DNA of 64,000 nt from assembly GCA_947846985.1 (NCBI GenBank), contig CANTUZ010000026.1, forward strand, positions 54,790,730 to 54,854,729, read 5' to 3'. This DNA is from Fratercula arctica. Its lineage: Eukaryota; Chordata; Aves; Charadriiformes; Alcidae. This document shows positions 12,460 to 25,691 of the stretch, piece after piece. The translations under genes and the position numbers were made by a program. Position 1 is the first letter of the stretch, and every line of letters begins with the position of its first letter. Under the pieces are notes generated by a model, which saw nothing but the letters and a program-made list of their open reading frames with translations, was not told the origin of the DNA and did not search any database.

Positions 12460-15400
12460 ATTTCTTGTTGCTCAAAGCACTGTTGCTATAATTTAAAGTG
12501 AGTAAGCAAAAAGTTATTTCAAGTTTTCTAAAATTAAGGCTATCAGTACCTTTCCCCTTCCATTTATTCGTCTTAGTTCTAGGATAATGACTGGTTTCTG
12601 ATTTCAGTCCTATTTGTTTTTCTGACATAACCTGGTCCATTTTTGTAAGGACAAGCAAATTTAGCTTAGAATCACACTATTTCCTTCTCCTATAAGAGAC
12701 ACAAAAAGAAAAAAAAAAAAAAAAAAGAAAAAGAAAGAAAATTTAAAATGAAATTATGTGGGAAAGCAAAAGCCTAAGGTGAAAATTGAGGGAGGGGGAT
12801 AGAGAAGTAAAAAAATTCCTAAAAACTCCTGACTAGAAAGAGACTGGAAACTTTAGGAGATTTTCCTATGATTAACGGGCAAAGCATAATCGATTTTGAC
12901 AATGAGGAAGTATAGAAAAATGAATGCAGAAAGTAAATTCAGATCATAAATATGTGCATAATTTCTGTCTCTGATCAAATTTCCTTTGGAACTGGACACG
13001 CTATTTTTCATCTGCTCAGAGGAAATCAGTTTTTTCTAAAATATCTGCCTTCTACATTGAATGTTCAGAGCTGCGTAATAATCTAAACTGAGATGAGGGC
13101 AAGTTCTGCACAGATACAAATAGAGCTGTTATTTAATTAAATAGGAAATACAAAGTCTGTCCATAATAGAATTTACAGCAAATATAAAAAAAGTAAGAAA
13201 ATGAACCAAAATATTTCAGATGACCTAGAAAAAATGTGTTGCAAATGACAAAATATGTGTCAAAAACATAGCATTTTGTTTAACCCTGCGCTTTATTGGC
13301 ATTTGTTGAGGTTAAATTTGGTTTCAATTCTGGAAAACTAACAGAGCTAATCTGCACATATCATTCTGTAATCAAGGACAGGATTTTGCCCCCGTTAAGA
13401 CTGAATGAACTCAGGGAATGCTGTGTAATTTTAGATAATATTCTTCTCTTTTTTTTTTTTTTCCTCTAAGTTCTTTTTTAGGAACTATGTTGTTTTAGTT
13501 TTCAGACTGAATCTTCTTCCTGCCTAGACATAATCCCTTAGACTTCTGTGCTTCGAAAACGTACCGCTAGCTACTTGCCTTTTATCCTTCACCTCTTTCC
13601 TTCTTAAAAGGAGGTAACTATACTTCAGATAAAAATAAACAACTATTTTAGTGTTATTAATGTCAATTAAATACACAGTTTAAATGCATGTAGTGCAAAG
13701 GAATTTTATAAAAATACTGTTTATCCCTTTTGAATTAATCATGTTCACATGTTTTCACTTTACTCCACTGATTTCTAGGTGGTGTCATTTACTTTTATAA
13801 CTACCCCTTTTGCTGATGAATGGGCAGGTAGCAAATCTTTTGTAGGGAGGGATATAAAATTGTTTATTATTATCTGCTAAAAATTATAATATACATTAAA
13901 ACATATATTCCTTACTGCAAAAATAATAAAGAATCCTGCTAAAAATACAAGTGATCTACTGTGATGTCTGAGATTTGTAGTGTTGCCACTTAGTAATGTT
14001 TTGAGTCTGTTCCTTTTCTTAGATATTTTTCTCACTTCCTAAACATAGGCCACAGAAATGAATAGAGATGGCATCCAGAGGAGATGGAGTTAGAGTAAGG
14101 TGAGAAGAACTGAAATATATTGAATAAAATAACAGAAGTGAATAATGAGAAAGTTGATTTTTCTGAAAAAAAATGAATTTTTTCAGAACACACAGAAAAA
14201 TAAAATCTGGCTGGGTTCAGCGGTGTGTATGGTGACACCTTTCAGCAGTGAAAGAAGATAATGAAGTGAGGGATAGTTGTTACTGTTTAATGAAGCACAC
14301 TCCCTTTCTGTACACCCCATCTTCCGTCCCCTCCGGCCTGATCCCAAGAGTGTGATGGGGTATGAGGAGGGAAATGAAAGAACCCACATGTGCTACATGC
14401 TGTCCACAGCGTCCACAGCTGTCTGTAGAGGTGGGTATATAGGACTCGCAGATATTCTTCTTCAGTGATCCCAGGGCAGACTCTCAATTTCCTGTCTGCC
14501 TAGGGCATAGTTGATGCAGGAAACACAAAAGACACTTTTTTTTTTACATCGTATCCTAGTATTACTACACTGCTTCTAAATTTGATACCTGTGACAATCA
14601 ACTCTGATTTAGAATTACCTAAACTTTAATATTTTTGAAGGTTTGATAACAGGAAATAAATCCTTCCCATCTCTCTTAATATCCTCTTTGTTATACTTAG
14701 ATATGTGACTGCCATTTCTGCAAATGCTTCAGCATTTCAAGAAAAGTTTAATAATTTCCTCTGCACACAAATAACTGAATCATAGCTTCAGATATTTAAG
14801 CCTGGGATGGGAAGGAGACAGATAAAAGAGAACAGCAGCTTTGATACAAACAGATAAGCAGATGATAATAAAATATGGTTATGCTAGTTCTGTGGATATA
14901 CATTTAATAAAAGTATTGAAAAAATTAAAAAAAAACCCAACACTTTACATTTTCTCCTCCTATAACTTCTAATAAGCTTTCATCTGAATCAATGTTCTTA
15001 TCCAAATTCTGTGTATTTTAATTTGTAGACAGAAGACACCACTGACATCATGGAACCAGATGAATGCTAAACTAATCAGTGGTCAAATAAAACAATATAC
15101 CTTGGCTTCCACTTAATATTTCATGTTGATTTGATGTTAATTTCTCCTGTTTCTCATGTCACTGCTCATATACAACCCACATTCTCCAGAACAAGTTATG
15201 TTTTTCAAGCTAGTGCAAAAAATCTAACTCAAGCTGGATTTATACCAACCTATTTTAAAAATATCTTTTTAGTACAAACATGATTCACTCTGAGGCAAGA
15301 GCGCAAATTACATTCAGAATATTTAGTTAGAGCATAAGATATAATAGAGTGGACAAAACTATAAAAAAAATAATCATTATGCTGGATTATTCTTCTAATT

Positions 15401-15614
15401 AGACTGTGATAATAACTGCAGTTCTGAAGTAAAAAGAGGAAATATACAGGAAAAAAAAACCACAGAAACTGCCTTGAAGCTTCAAAATTGATTCAAATAG
15501 TGTTTGTTTTAAAATTATAATTTTTTAGACAATAAAAATCATATTATATTTGATCTTAGAGGCAAATATTTTAAATGCACTATGACATCATGTAGGTTTT
15601 ATTATACTGGATAC
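12460..15614. other. AT-rich non-coding stretch
   Basis: It contains an A18 tract at about 12709-12726 followed by A/G-rich sequence, and a T run at about 13448-13462. No coding or repeat-family evidence was found. Open frames near 14.2-14.5 kb overlap on both strands and look spurious. Confidence 0.6.
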
Positions 15615-16280
15615 TGTCAGAGTCCAATACTCTCTGACCAGAGAGTCATGCATGGAGGGTATAATATAATGTTTAATATCAAATGACTTATTTAAAGATA
15701 GTTGATGTTACACGGGATTTGAGATTTAGCAGAGTGACACAAAATGTACTGAAAACATATACAAATGAAAGTTACGCTTGGAAAAATATAGCAACTTCAC
15801 AGTTCAATCACAGTACCAACGTGATTCCCATTACCGCTCTCTGGAACATGCTCACCCTCACGATGCCGGACTCCCCCAGCTGCTGGGAAAGAATTGAACC
15901 CAATTGTAGGTTGAAGCCAGCTCGAGTCCATTGCTCCTGTTGAAATTCTTTTGCTAGTTACCTAGTTTTTATATGTTGGTCTGAGCCATGTATTCACTCC
16001 CCCTCCCCCGCCATGCTGGTCTGGCTAACTGAGGGACACATTCACACTTTTTTAATGAACTCGTGGAGAACCATTTACACCACCAGTTGATCCACTCAGC
16101 TGCTGATAGCTGCTTAAGGGGCCACTCTCTGGTCTCCTTTGTGTTTGAAATAGAGTCAGATTCTTTGCAGCCGCTGTGGTTAGTCGCAGCCTTAATTATT
16201 GCCTGAGCTGCATGGGCACATTGCCCTTGCCCGTCTCCTCTGAGCCTTATTGCATTGTAGGGGTTTATTGGTCAATCATA
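15615..16280 (-). mobile_element. Probable avian ERV LTR, reverse orientation
   Basis: The plus strand begins TGTCAGAGTCCAATACTCTC at 15615, matching the inverted 3' end of an LTR (ending in TGACA on the minus strand). On the minus strand a TATA-like ATATAAAAACT lies at about 15965-15975. It is followed by a CCTACAATTGGGTTCAATTC segment and GGGGGAGTCCGG, resembling the R/U5 of a bird ERV family I recognise only loosely. The U3 side would begin near 16275-16280 (TGATTGACCAATAAACC on the minus strand). I could not find a clean target-site duplication, so the upper boundary and class are uncertain. Confidence 0.55.
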
Positions 16281-16284
16281 GTTA

Positions 16285-19200
16285 CATAGCAAAAGACCAT
16301 ATTAAAGTTGCTCAGCTTCTTTTCATTAAAGAGTTGTTGCTATTTTTCTACCTTGCAACCTAAATACGTTTTTTGGTTATAGCTCTTTTGGAATAAGAAT
16401 GAAGGTGCGTTCGTTTCACTATTGCTTTTCTTCTTGACCCTTTATTTGTACGAATCATATTTTTGCATTCATATCAGCAAATATTCACTTCCATAAGACC
16501 ATGAACATTACATGTTATTTATTCTATTTTAGGAATCCTTGACCATTATGATCAAGCTCTTATAAATTCTGCTTATTTTGAAGTTAAACCATTAGTACAG
16601 GCAGCATACTTCCTCCTCCTTTCACCTCTGCAAATACCTCCCTAAATATAATGTTCCCTAAATATAGTGTGCTCTGTGGCTAGAAGCTCCTTGTCAGAAC
16701 TGTGTGAAACAGGATTCAACTTGGCACTATTTTTCTCTTGGCTGTTTTCAGCCTATCACCTAAGCAACTTTATTCTACTTTCACACGCTGGAGTGTATGA
16801 AGAATTACAAATGTGAATGGTGGGAAATTACTTTTTTCTAGCAAACTCCTTGAAAATCTCAAAATATTGCTTACTTTAAAAATTTTGTTAGTCTGATCTA
16901 AAACTAAAAACCTTCCTAAAAAAGTTGCCCTAAAAAACATGTAATGGTAACTATGAAACCAGTTCTATTTGTGTGACAGTTGTGAATTTCTTCAGCTCAG
17001 AACCTGCCTTACACAGCTATCAGACGTCTTACCAACTGTTACAGCAAGGCAAAAGCTTTCAATTTGGACCATAAATATTCTAAACCATAGTTATTTGTTC
17101 AGGGGAGTTTGTAGAATACTGTTTCTTTGTTTTTCCATCATTTATTCTACGATTTTTACAGTATAAGACCAAAGAATGCATTCAGCTGCCTGAACCATAT
17201 TACACTGTTCTATCCTATCCTGCTTGATCTCTTGTCATTACTTTGCAGGTGTTCAGGGCTGCCGTGGGTCTTGTGTTATACCTGTTGGTTCCATGTGAGT
17301 GTTTTAGGTGCCATTGGGCAAATGCACAAGGCACGTACGTTTAAGTACCTGAACAATGCCTCTAAGTGCAGATGAAACAAATGCAAAATCATATCAACAC
17401 ATCCAGAAGTTAAATGATACATTATGACTGAACCTAAATAAAGCCAAGAAGCGTAGCCATTTATGTAGCTGCTATTACTGTCATCATTTTTAAACAATGA
17501 TGAATAAATGAATATTCTTCCAAATATAACAAACTATTGAAAATTCCCCAGAGGGGTTTGTAAATGCTTAGCTTTTAAAGTCAATCTTGGGAACCATATA
17601 CTTCAACAATTTTAACCCCATTCCTTCCTCTTTCCTATATTTTCTGATCCAGTAAAAGATCACATTATATTGACATCTGCCAGTTGCCAGGACTGTCTTG
17701 TTCAGTGTCTAATAAAACTATTTTAAAAACAAAATTTGACCTTTTACCTTGTTTCAGGGATTGCAGGTATCCTGCAATACTACTTACCTTAGAAAGTTCC
17801 CATCTTTCTTCTTCTTGATATGAGATAAAGGATAACAGAAGCACAGAAACACTTGTCCACTGAGCCACACTTTCTCTCAGGTGGTTTATTTTGACCAAAG
17901 AAAGAAGATCTCAACCCATAAAATTAATGTTAGATTTTAGTTCCGTATCAAATTTCGTTGAATTATTTTCTTTTTGTAAGTACTTTCTGCCTGGTGCACT
18001 CCTGGGCAGTGACAAGTATTGCACTCACTGTCTCTAATTCACAATTTTATAAATAAAATACCTCAAATAACACAAATCTGAAATTTCACAGAATTTCATC
18101 TCCTTTCACCAATGTTTTAACAGGAGAATTGCAAGACAAAATGGCATGGTATGAACATGAGCATGCAGAAACATATGTATATCATTTATACTTCAGTAGT
18201 ACAAATGTAATATAGAAAATACAGTATACATTTCAGTCCTGGTAAAAGAAGCTGTCATTAACTGCCTTCATACATCTAGTCCTTTGTTAGACTGTAACTC
18301 CTGTAGTTCAGCATAACCTGATCTCCTTGCACCAAGGGAGCCATACAATTGTAATATCAAGGGTGATAAACCATGATAGGTAAGTGTTGAGGCAATACTG
18401 TGAATTTACTGCCAGAATGAATCAGTTTATGGCTTTAACCAACTAAATTGAGACAAAATTACTTTCCACTGGAAATAGCAACACTCAAACCCCAAATGGT
18501 TTGACAGTTTCCTTTGCATATTTTGTGTTACCCTTGGAGATTATCACACTTGGGAAATTATCTTGTTTCAGGAACTGATTTTTTTCATTAATATTTCCTT
18601 TCTGTGGGAATTTTTTTATGGGACACTTTTCCACTCATCCAAAAAGAAATTAATTCATCAAAATGTAATAATATCTTTTTTAATGACCTCTAAAAATGGG
18701 TCTCTCATAGATTTACCTAGCAACGTCTCATCATAATCTTCGCAGTTCCTCTTTTCAGCTTCTGAATCTTTCAAAAAAAAATTGTCCCCTCCTACAAGAT
18801 AAATATACCTGTTACTACTCAAGAGTAATGATTATTAGGCAGAAGGAAAAAAAAATAATTAGATACAGTCTGAAAAGAACAGACAGTTTTTAAGTGAAAA
18901 GTTGGTTCATGACAATCTTGCCCATTCTTACAAACGGTTCTATGATAAAAAAAGATCACCAGACTTTAACATACAATCATATTGCAGGTGCCATCAGATC
19001 AGTAAGATCTATGCATGCACTTCCTGTGTGAGTCATACTGACACAGAATACTTGAAAATTTTCTCAGATGAGAGCTATGAAAAGTCTGGAGACACTATAT
19101 AAAGGACAGCCAAGTCCTTTGCTCAAAAATTTTTATCTAAGAGTAATTTGCAGCTGAGTGATTTTTCCCTAGTTTAATATATTCTCTGAGTACAAAACAA

Positions 19201-19465
19201 CTAATAACCCTTTTCTGTACTCCATATACTCCTCTCATTTTAATGATATTTTTTGCCTGTTTTACCCTTTGTTTCTCTCAGTGAAGCTGAATGTCACATA
19301 CTATGACAAAGTCACTTTTCACCAATACTTTTTCCTTATTGATTCAGCTTCTCTGGACTCTCCTGGCTAAAATCATTATGGTAATCAGCTTCTTGTCTGA
19401 TTAAACTGCTGTACTAGTAATGATAATAACCTCTTATAACTGTAATGTGAGCTTCTTCTACAATT
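16285..19465. other. AT-rich non-coding stretch
   Basis: No exon, RNA gene or repeat family was recognised in about 3.2 kb. The open frames (up to 82 codons) lack known motifs. Confidence 0.6.
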
Positions 19466-19469
19466 TAGA

Positions 19470-20405
19470 CAGAAAAAGGAAGTCATGAAATATGGGAGGA
19501 CTATTGACATGCTGTTTGACACTGTAGGGAGAAAATTCATGTGGCCAAAGCTTGATTCAGGCTAACCAATACTGTGAAGGACAACAAAAAGAGTTTTTCA
19601 AAATACATTAACAGCAAAAGGAGGATCAGAGACAACATTGTTCCATTACTTGATGGTGTTGGTCACCTCACAAATAGAGACACGGAGAAAACAGAAATGC
19701 TTAATTCTTTCTTCACCTCTGTCTTTAACACTGATAACGGGACCTGGGACTCCTGAAGCTCTTTCTTGGAGGATAGCTGACTTTAAAGTCGCTCGAGACC
19801 TGCTGCTCCAGCTGCATACACATAAGTTTATGTGGCCCAGTAGAATTCATCCCAGGGTAGTTAAAGAGCTGGCTGATGTTGTCATGGGACCTCTCCCCGT
19901 TATTTTTCAATGGTCTGGGGAATCTGGAGAAGTTCCAGTTGACTGGAAGCTGGCAAATGTTATTCAAATTTTCAAGAAGGTTGAGAAGGAAGACGCTGGT
20001 AATTACAGGCCTGTCAATCTCACTTCAGTGCCTGGTAAAATTACAGAGAAGGTTATTATGAGAGTTTTTGAAAAACTCTTGAGAGACAATGAAGTTATTG
20101 GTCACAGACAACATGGGTTCATGAGGGGAAAGTCCTGTTTAGCCAATTTAATTTCCTTAAGTTCACCCATCTATTTGATTAAAGAAAGCCAGAAGGTGTG
20201 GGGTTTTAATTTTAACAAAGCTTTTAATACCGTTTTTCACAGCATCCTTCTGGAAAAAAATGTCCAGCATACAACTAGACAATTCCATAATACTTTGGAT
20301 GAACAACTGGCTGAAAGGTCAGGCTCAAAGAGTTATGGTAAATGGATTTACATCAGTTTGGCAGCCAGTCACTAGTAGGGTTCTGCAGGGCTCATGAGTA
20401 GATCC
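19470..20405 (+). mobile_element. CR1 LINE internal fragment, forward orientation
   Basis: The sequence encodes the stretch of CR1 ORF2 between the endonuclease and the middle of the RT domain. It then stops being recognisable just after the PQG region, near 20400. Unlike a typical CR1 insertion, it lacks the 3' tail as well as the 5' part. The deduced protein is closer in wording to the long CR1 at 42-45 kb (shared VKDNK-like and HLTNRD-like phrases) than to the copy at 8.6-9.5 kb. Confidence 0.9.
19490..20400 (+). pseudogene. CR1 ORF2 (linker plus RT fingers/palm), broken
   Basis: Reading order is: CREKIHVAKA near 19525; VKDNKK and YINSKRR around 19575-19625; GHLTNRDTEKTEMLNSFF at 19665-19715; then, in another frame, HPRVVKELADVV, SGEVPVDWKLANVI, NYRPVNLTSVPGKI, QHGFMRGKSCLANLI, and NKAFNTVFHSILL near 20215-20255. 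It ends around WQPVTS and QGS near 20390. The first catalytic aspartate of the RT palm (family FDTV) reads FNTV, and frameshifts split the frame. Stops such as those near 19508 and 19517 are TGA where the family has arginine CGA, as expected from methyl-CpG decay. The longest open piece is 245 codons (19638-20375). Confidence 0.9.
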
Positions 20406-20409
20406 ACTG

Positions 20410-21840
20410 ACAGGAGCTGACCTGCTCAGGCAACAAGGAGCCTAATCACGGAAATAAATGAGAAGCCTCTCAATGGATTCAGTGGGTTTTGAACCAAGTT
20501 TAAATTTATCATAAAAATGACTGACTGATTCAAAACCTGTCTCTATCTAAATATGAGTTAAAATTGTAAGACATTGTATAAAATACTGGAAGTGGGAGCC
20601 ATGGCTTGTAAAAGGTCAATATTAGAATAATCAGATAGTAACTGTCAGGCAAAAGAAAAATAGTACCATCAATCTCTCCTTAAAAACCGAATGAAACAGA
20701 GAAGATAGATTGCATTTGTCAAACAAATATGATACGTATAGGTATGAACTACACACTAGCATTATATTAATTGCAGTTTCCTGAGGAAAGAATGTTGGAC
20801 AGAACTCAGCATTTATTTAATTAATTGGTAAGTGATATTTAATAAAATTTTCATCTCACCAGATGTACTAGTTAAAAAATTTTGTCAACATAACTACACC
20901 TTTTCAGATGTTTTATTTTCAAAGCCAAATTCCTAAAACTGGTGATACCTTATGAGGTTCCATTTTAGGAAATAATTCAAAAGAGCAAATACACAGTCAT
21001 GGGAGACTTAATTTCATTATGTCTTTCATTTCTACATGTACCACCTGCTGTAAAACTGCCTGAGTAGTTTGTTTTGTACAATGTAGTGGGCCAGTATCCC
21101 TCAATATTTCCTTCCTAATACTCCAACGTATTCTATAAATTAATATCTCTGGAAATATTATATCTTTCTCAAGAAAAAGTGAATTTAAATAGCCACCATC
21201 ATCCAGGATGACTGATCTGATTACTAGATTATTGAATAGAAACCTGCTCTAGCATTACTGTGAATCCATCTCTTGGTTTCCCTTGTTTTTTATACCAACA
21301 TCTGAAAAAGAAACATGCCATCTTAGACAAAATGGATTTTTTTTTTATGTTAAGCACAAACTGTTCTTCACCGGAATTTGTTTTTCAAGGAAAACCCTCT
21401 GTCCTTGTCACAACTAAAAGTTTCTCTATGACTCACCCAAGAATTAAATCTGCTTCACACCACGCCAAATATATACATTTAGGTGTTTCAGTTTTCCTGT
21501 GGAACTGAAGAATTATTTGCACACCTCAGAGTTGCTGAGGATCCTTAATTTACACACACACAGTTGTCTACTATACAGTGTACAGACTATCCAAATAACA
21601 TTTACTTAGGTTTTGCTCTTAATGTTTTTCTTTTTGGTTTCAACATGAGTGTCAGACTCCTACCTTCTACATCCAAATAAAACTATAACCTTGTGGTTAC
21701 AGCGTTCACCCCAGGGAGAGGATGGAAGGATTATCTCTTTCCATCCGAATTTCACATAAAGCGCTTTATTTGGGTTTCAGAATGCATCAAGCTCTGTGGA
21801 ATTTAAGTTATAAATGTGATAAAAGGATGAAATTCAAGAC
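20410..21840. other. AT-rich non-coding stretch
   Basis: No gene or repeat family was recognised. The missing 3' part of the CR1 fragment just upstream is not found here. Confidence 0.6.
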
Positions 21841-21849
21841 TTTCCTATA

Positions 21850-22560
21850 GTTATAGCTGTGCCTGTGTGCACTGGAACCGGCAGTTCCCTGGTTGGTGCA
21901 GGACCTGCTCAATGAGGCTCCGCACAGGAGAGGCAATGGGCTGACCGGAGGCCAGCTTGGAATGGGGAAACAGATTAACTTCTAGCCAGGTTTGCAGCAA
22001 AGTATTAGTCTAATTTTTACAGGAGCTTTCCAGGTGGGATCAGTCCTGGACTACACCCAGGCAGCCCCAGAAGGGTACCAGTACTATTTATTTAAGTGCT
22101 TTGGTGCATTGACTACCCCTCTGCGTGGAGAGTTTGGGTGGCCAGCCCACTGCCCCGGGAATCTTCCTGGAGAATCATCCAGGCTGCATCCAGGTGAGGG
22201 CCTTGTGAATAGTCAGTAGAAACTGCTGCTATAAATGCAGCTTACGTGCGGCAGTCTTTTGTACATAGTTAATATAGCTGGGAGATGCTTTGTACATAAT
22301 TTAAGATAATCAGTAGCATTCATAGTGTAAGAATACTATGAAACATTTCAGGCAACTGTGGAGAGTTTTTAGACCTCAGTGAAGCTTGAAGGGACCTGTG
22401 TGCTGAGGTGCTTAGGCTGGAGTGGGAGAACTATGCACATACAGAGGTATGTGTGCAAGCTGCCCGGTACTTAGCAGGTCAAGCCACCTGAAGGGTAAGT
22501 ACGTAAGAAATTCTCCCTAGTTCTGGCACTTGCATCCTTACAGTTGTCTATCTGTCTTCT
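21850..22560. other. Unclassified GC-richer block, possible ancient repeat
   Basis: It is clearly richer in G+C than both flanks. It carries a direct repeat of TTTGTACATA (22258-22267 and again about 30 bases later), a TATA-like CTATAAATGC at about 22230, and a good splice-donor-like CCAGGTGAGG at 22189-22198. The composition and the TATA-like motif would fit an old LTR or an unannotated transcript, but I recognise no family and see no terminal repeats. The open frame at 21992-22219 (75 codons) has no known motif. Confidence 0.3.
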
Positions 22561-22564
22561 ATAG

Positions 22565-25500
22565 CGATATACGTCCATAGAGGTTGCGTACCAAGTGAAT
22601 ATAAAATCTGCCAAATGGGAGTGATATAAATGCATTTATGGATCACAGAGAGGAAAGAGGAATCTAACGTTTGATGAATATAAGTGACAAAACAATTTTA
22701 TAGAAAGAATATTAAAGATCCTTTAAGATGTTACAAGACAGTTTTTCATAGCAGGTCTCTAAAAAATCATTAGCAATATAATTTTCCATTTGAAATGGCT
22801 TTTTTGTGTGGCAACATAGAAACAAGGCATAAAATATCACAGAAGATTATCTGATTGTTCTACAAGGAAACTCGGAAGTATGCCATAGAACAGAGCACAC
22901 TTACCCCAATCCTGAAAAATTTCGGATTATCCACAAGAAATTCAGGCATATTCATAGAGATCCTGTACTTCTATGTTAGCCACAGGCAACCTGCTCTGAG
23001 TCAGGGCTGAATTTTTAGTCCCCAGGACTAAAAAGATTTAACACAATGAGCAACAGCAGGAAAAGTATCATGAAAGACACCAAGGGAAAGTTATGACAAG
23101 GTTTTGGATTTTGCATCATCCTGGGTGTGTGAAGCCCATCAAAACCTTTCCTCATCTCTTCCCTTAACTACTGAGTATCTGCAGCTCCCCACTGTTCAAA
23201 TTCAACAGTGCTGCCCTGACATTTGGGCAAAAAAAAAGGAAAGTGTTGTCTCTTCATTGTGACAGATTTGTGAGAAACATTTAAACTATTGCCAGTATCT
23301 AGGATTTCACATAAAGCAGTTATTGCTAAGACAATGACCTGAGAAGGAAGTAACAAGCAAAACCAGTCCCTCCCAGAGCTTGCAGGACACAGGAATGATG
23401 AGACAGAGAGTCTGTAACAGTTTTTATATCCGTAAAAGAACTGCCTAACAAAGGGAAATACTCCCAAGAAAACAAGTGACTACAGGAAATTTAAATATAA
23501 TTTAAAAGAGATATTTAAACAAGCAATGAAAAACTGAATTTTTAATTAATTAAATCCTATTGTTTACATTTTCAGCAGTTATGTAAAATCAGACAAAAAA
23601 CACTGTAGATTTACATCCTTTATTTACTTCTAGCAGCAGTGTTGGCATGTATAATGAATGGCAAAGGGACTGCTGTAGCAACTCACCTCATGTCTGCCAG
23701 AAATATCTTTTTCCTTCACAAAGGAGTACCGGGCTTTCAAAATGTTCATACTGAACTCGATGGCTATTTTGGCTAAAAGGAGTAATATTGCTGCAATTTG
23801 GATGCTGTTTAACACTATGATAAACTAAAGGCATTGCTAACTCTCTCAGAGAAGCTACTTTTGTTTTAGTTTAAACTGCACCATGTAAAGAATTATATAA
23901 TCAGCATATGTCCTCCTATACAATCTGCTCTCCTTTTTCTCATTTTCTAAAAGCAGCTTAGGAGCAGACATGAAAATTATGAGGAACCATTTGCCAAAGT
24001 TACTATTACCTTTTCAGTTAGTAAAATTCAACAATTTGTCTGATCTTAACTTGCATATGGTAGATTCGGATTTTTCACGTGAAAGCATTTGGGATACATT
24101 TCTATTGTTGGAGACAGCCAACAAATTCTAGAGAAGTATTCTTTTCTTATAAATCGATTTAAGGAATTTTTCCTTCACAGTCTTAATAAACTAATCATAT
24201 TTCATGCTCCTATCTTATGGAAATGGTTTTGGGTTTTTTTGTTTTGTTTTTTTTCCCCAAAGATAAGCATTCTTTATGCTTTTCTTCCAAACTCAATTAG
24301 CAAACACAAATAAAAAGTGTAGCACCGTATAATGAGAAACTAACAAGGCACTTTCTTATTGTCATGCTTTATCGCTTGTTTTCCTTCATCCCTATTTGCC
24401 TTTTGTTTATAAAAACCTCTGAAACTTCTTACTCTGTGAAAAAAAAACATAGTTCTATTATGGACAAAGATTTGAGAACTTTGATAAATCGAAATCTTAG
24501 ATTTTATGGATTTGTTACAGCATCTGCATATCCACTCTGATAATATGATAATGGCCTTTTCCTCATTAGTATGCCTTATATCATGGTACAAAATGGCTTC
24601 CCTGTTTATATTTCTGAACCAGCAGATGAAGGATGTACTTTGTGTGAAAATGTTAGTGTTCAGCACCCTTTAAAATCTGTACGGTGCCTCAGTTTCAGTA
24701 TTCAAAAATACTCCTGCCTAACATACTTTGCTACTGATAATCCTCACAGCACCTTCAGTAAAAAAGTTTAGTTCATTATCACAGAAGAACAGAAATTTTC
24801 TCAAGTCAGGCTAGGCAATCAGTGAATAATGGAGACTAAGAATTTTCCCTAGGGTTTTTTGAGACCTTTGGTACTCTTGACAAGAAAAGTTCCTTTGAAA
24901 TGAAAATTAGAGCTGCTGGGTGCCACACAAAGTGTAGGTGATAAGCTTTTAAAGCCCTCAGTGTTCCAGCAACTAAGGCTGGGCAGAAAACAAGAATTCC
25001 ATTTTAACTTATTTTTTAAGTTTAAACATGGGTTTCGGGTCTTATGCTGTAAAAAATAATCAGTAACTTTCTGAAAATTTTGTGACAGCTACAATATGCC
25101 CAATTATTTAACAGTCTAATGCTCAGTCAGGGCATTAGCCTTGGATTTCGGTTGCTGTCAGCAGTATAAATCAGGTTGGGCTATGAACTTGAAACCCTGC
25201 AAAACACTCTGGCCCATAGACCATTGGCCACTACATTGCACCTCTACTCTGCAGAAACTTTCCTACCAAAATGTTATAGTGAAAGCAGGAACTACAAAAA
25301 CCTTCAAAACTCCCAGCACCATTTACTTTTTATTTCATAATAAATCTAATCACAGGGGTAAGTAACAACACTCAGAAACTGTTATATTGCTTATTTGAGT
25401 TTGAGGGTTTCAGTCTGTATAATGGAAAGGTAACAATTAAGTCACTGATCTTAAATGTAAAGGTAGGGTTTGGGTTTGTGTGTGTCTCCTGTTATAAACT

Positions 25501-25690
25501 TTTTAAAACATGTGCAAATAAAGCATACACTTGAATGACTTTTAGGAAGTTGTTGATAGCTGCTAACATCCACCCAAGACCTCAAACCAGTTTGCAGGCA
25601 TTTTACTGGTCATATACATAGATCACTAAAGACAGCAGAACAGAAAAAAAGAAAGCATGCACATTAAAATGAGTTATTCCATGAAGTATC
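22565..25690. other. AT-rich non-coding stretch
   Basis: No gene or repeat family was recognised. Several minus-strand open frames of 61-108 codons (for example 24340-24666) have no recognisable features. Confidence 0.6.
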
Positions 25691-25691
25691 T

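Noticed and set aside
9486..20400. An inversion of about 11 kb splitting one CR1 element, because the 8.6-9.5 kb copy starts and the 19.5-20.4 kb copy stops at the same PQG motif and orientations and broken ends fit
   Set aside because: The two pieces overlap across the motif, and the deduced proteins look like different CR1 subfamilies. The 19.5-kb piece resembles the 42-kb element and the 8.6-kb piece does not. Coincidence is more likely.
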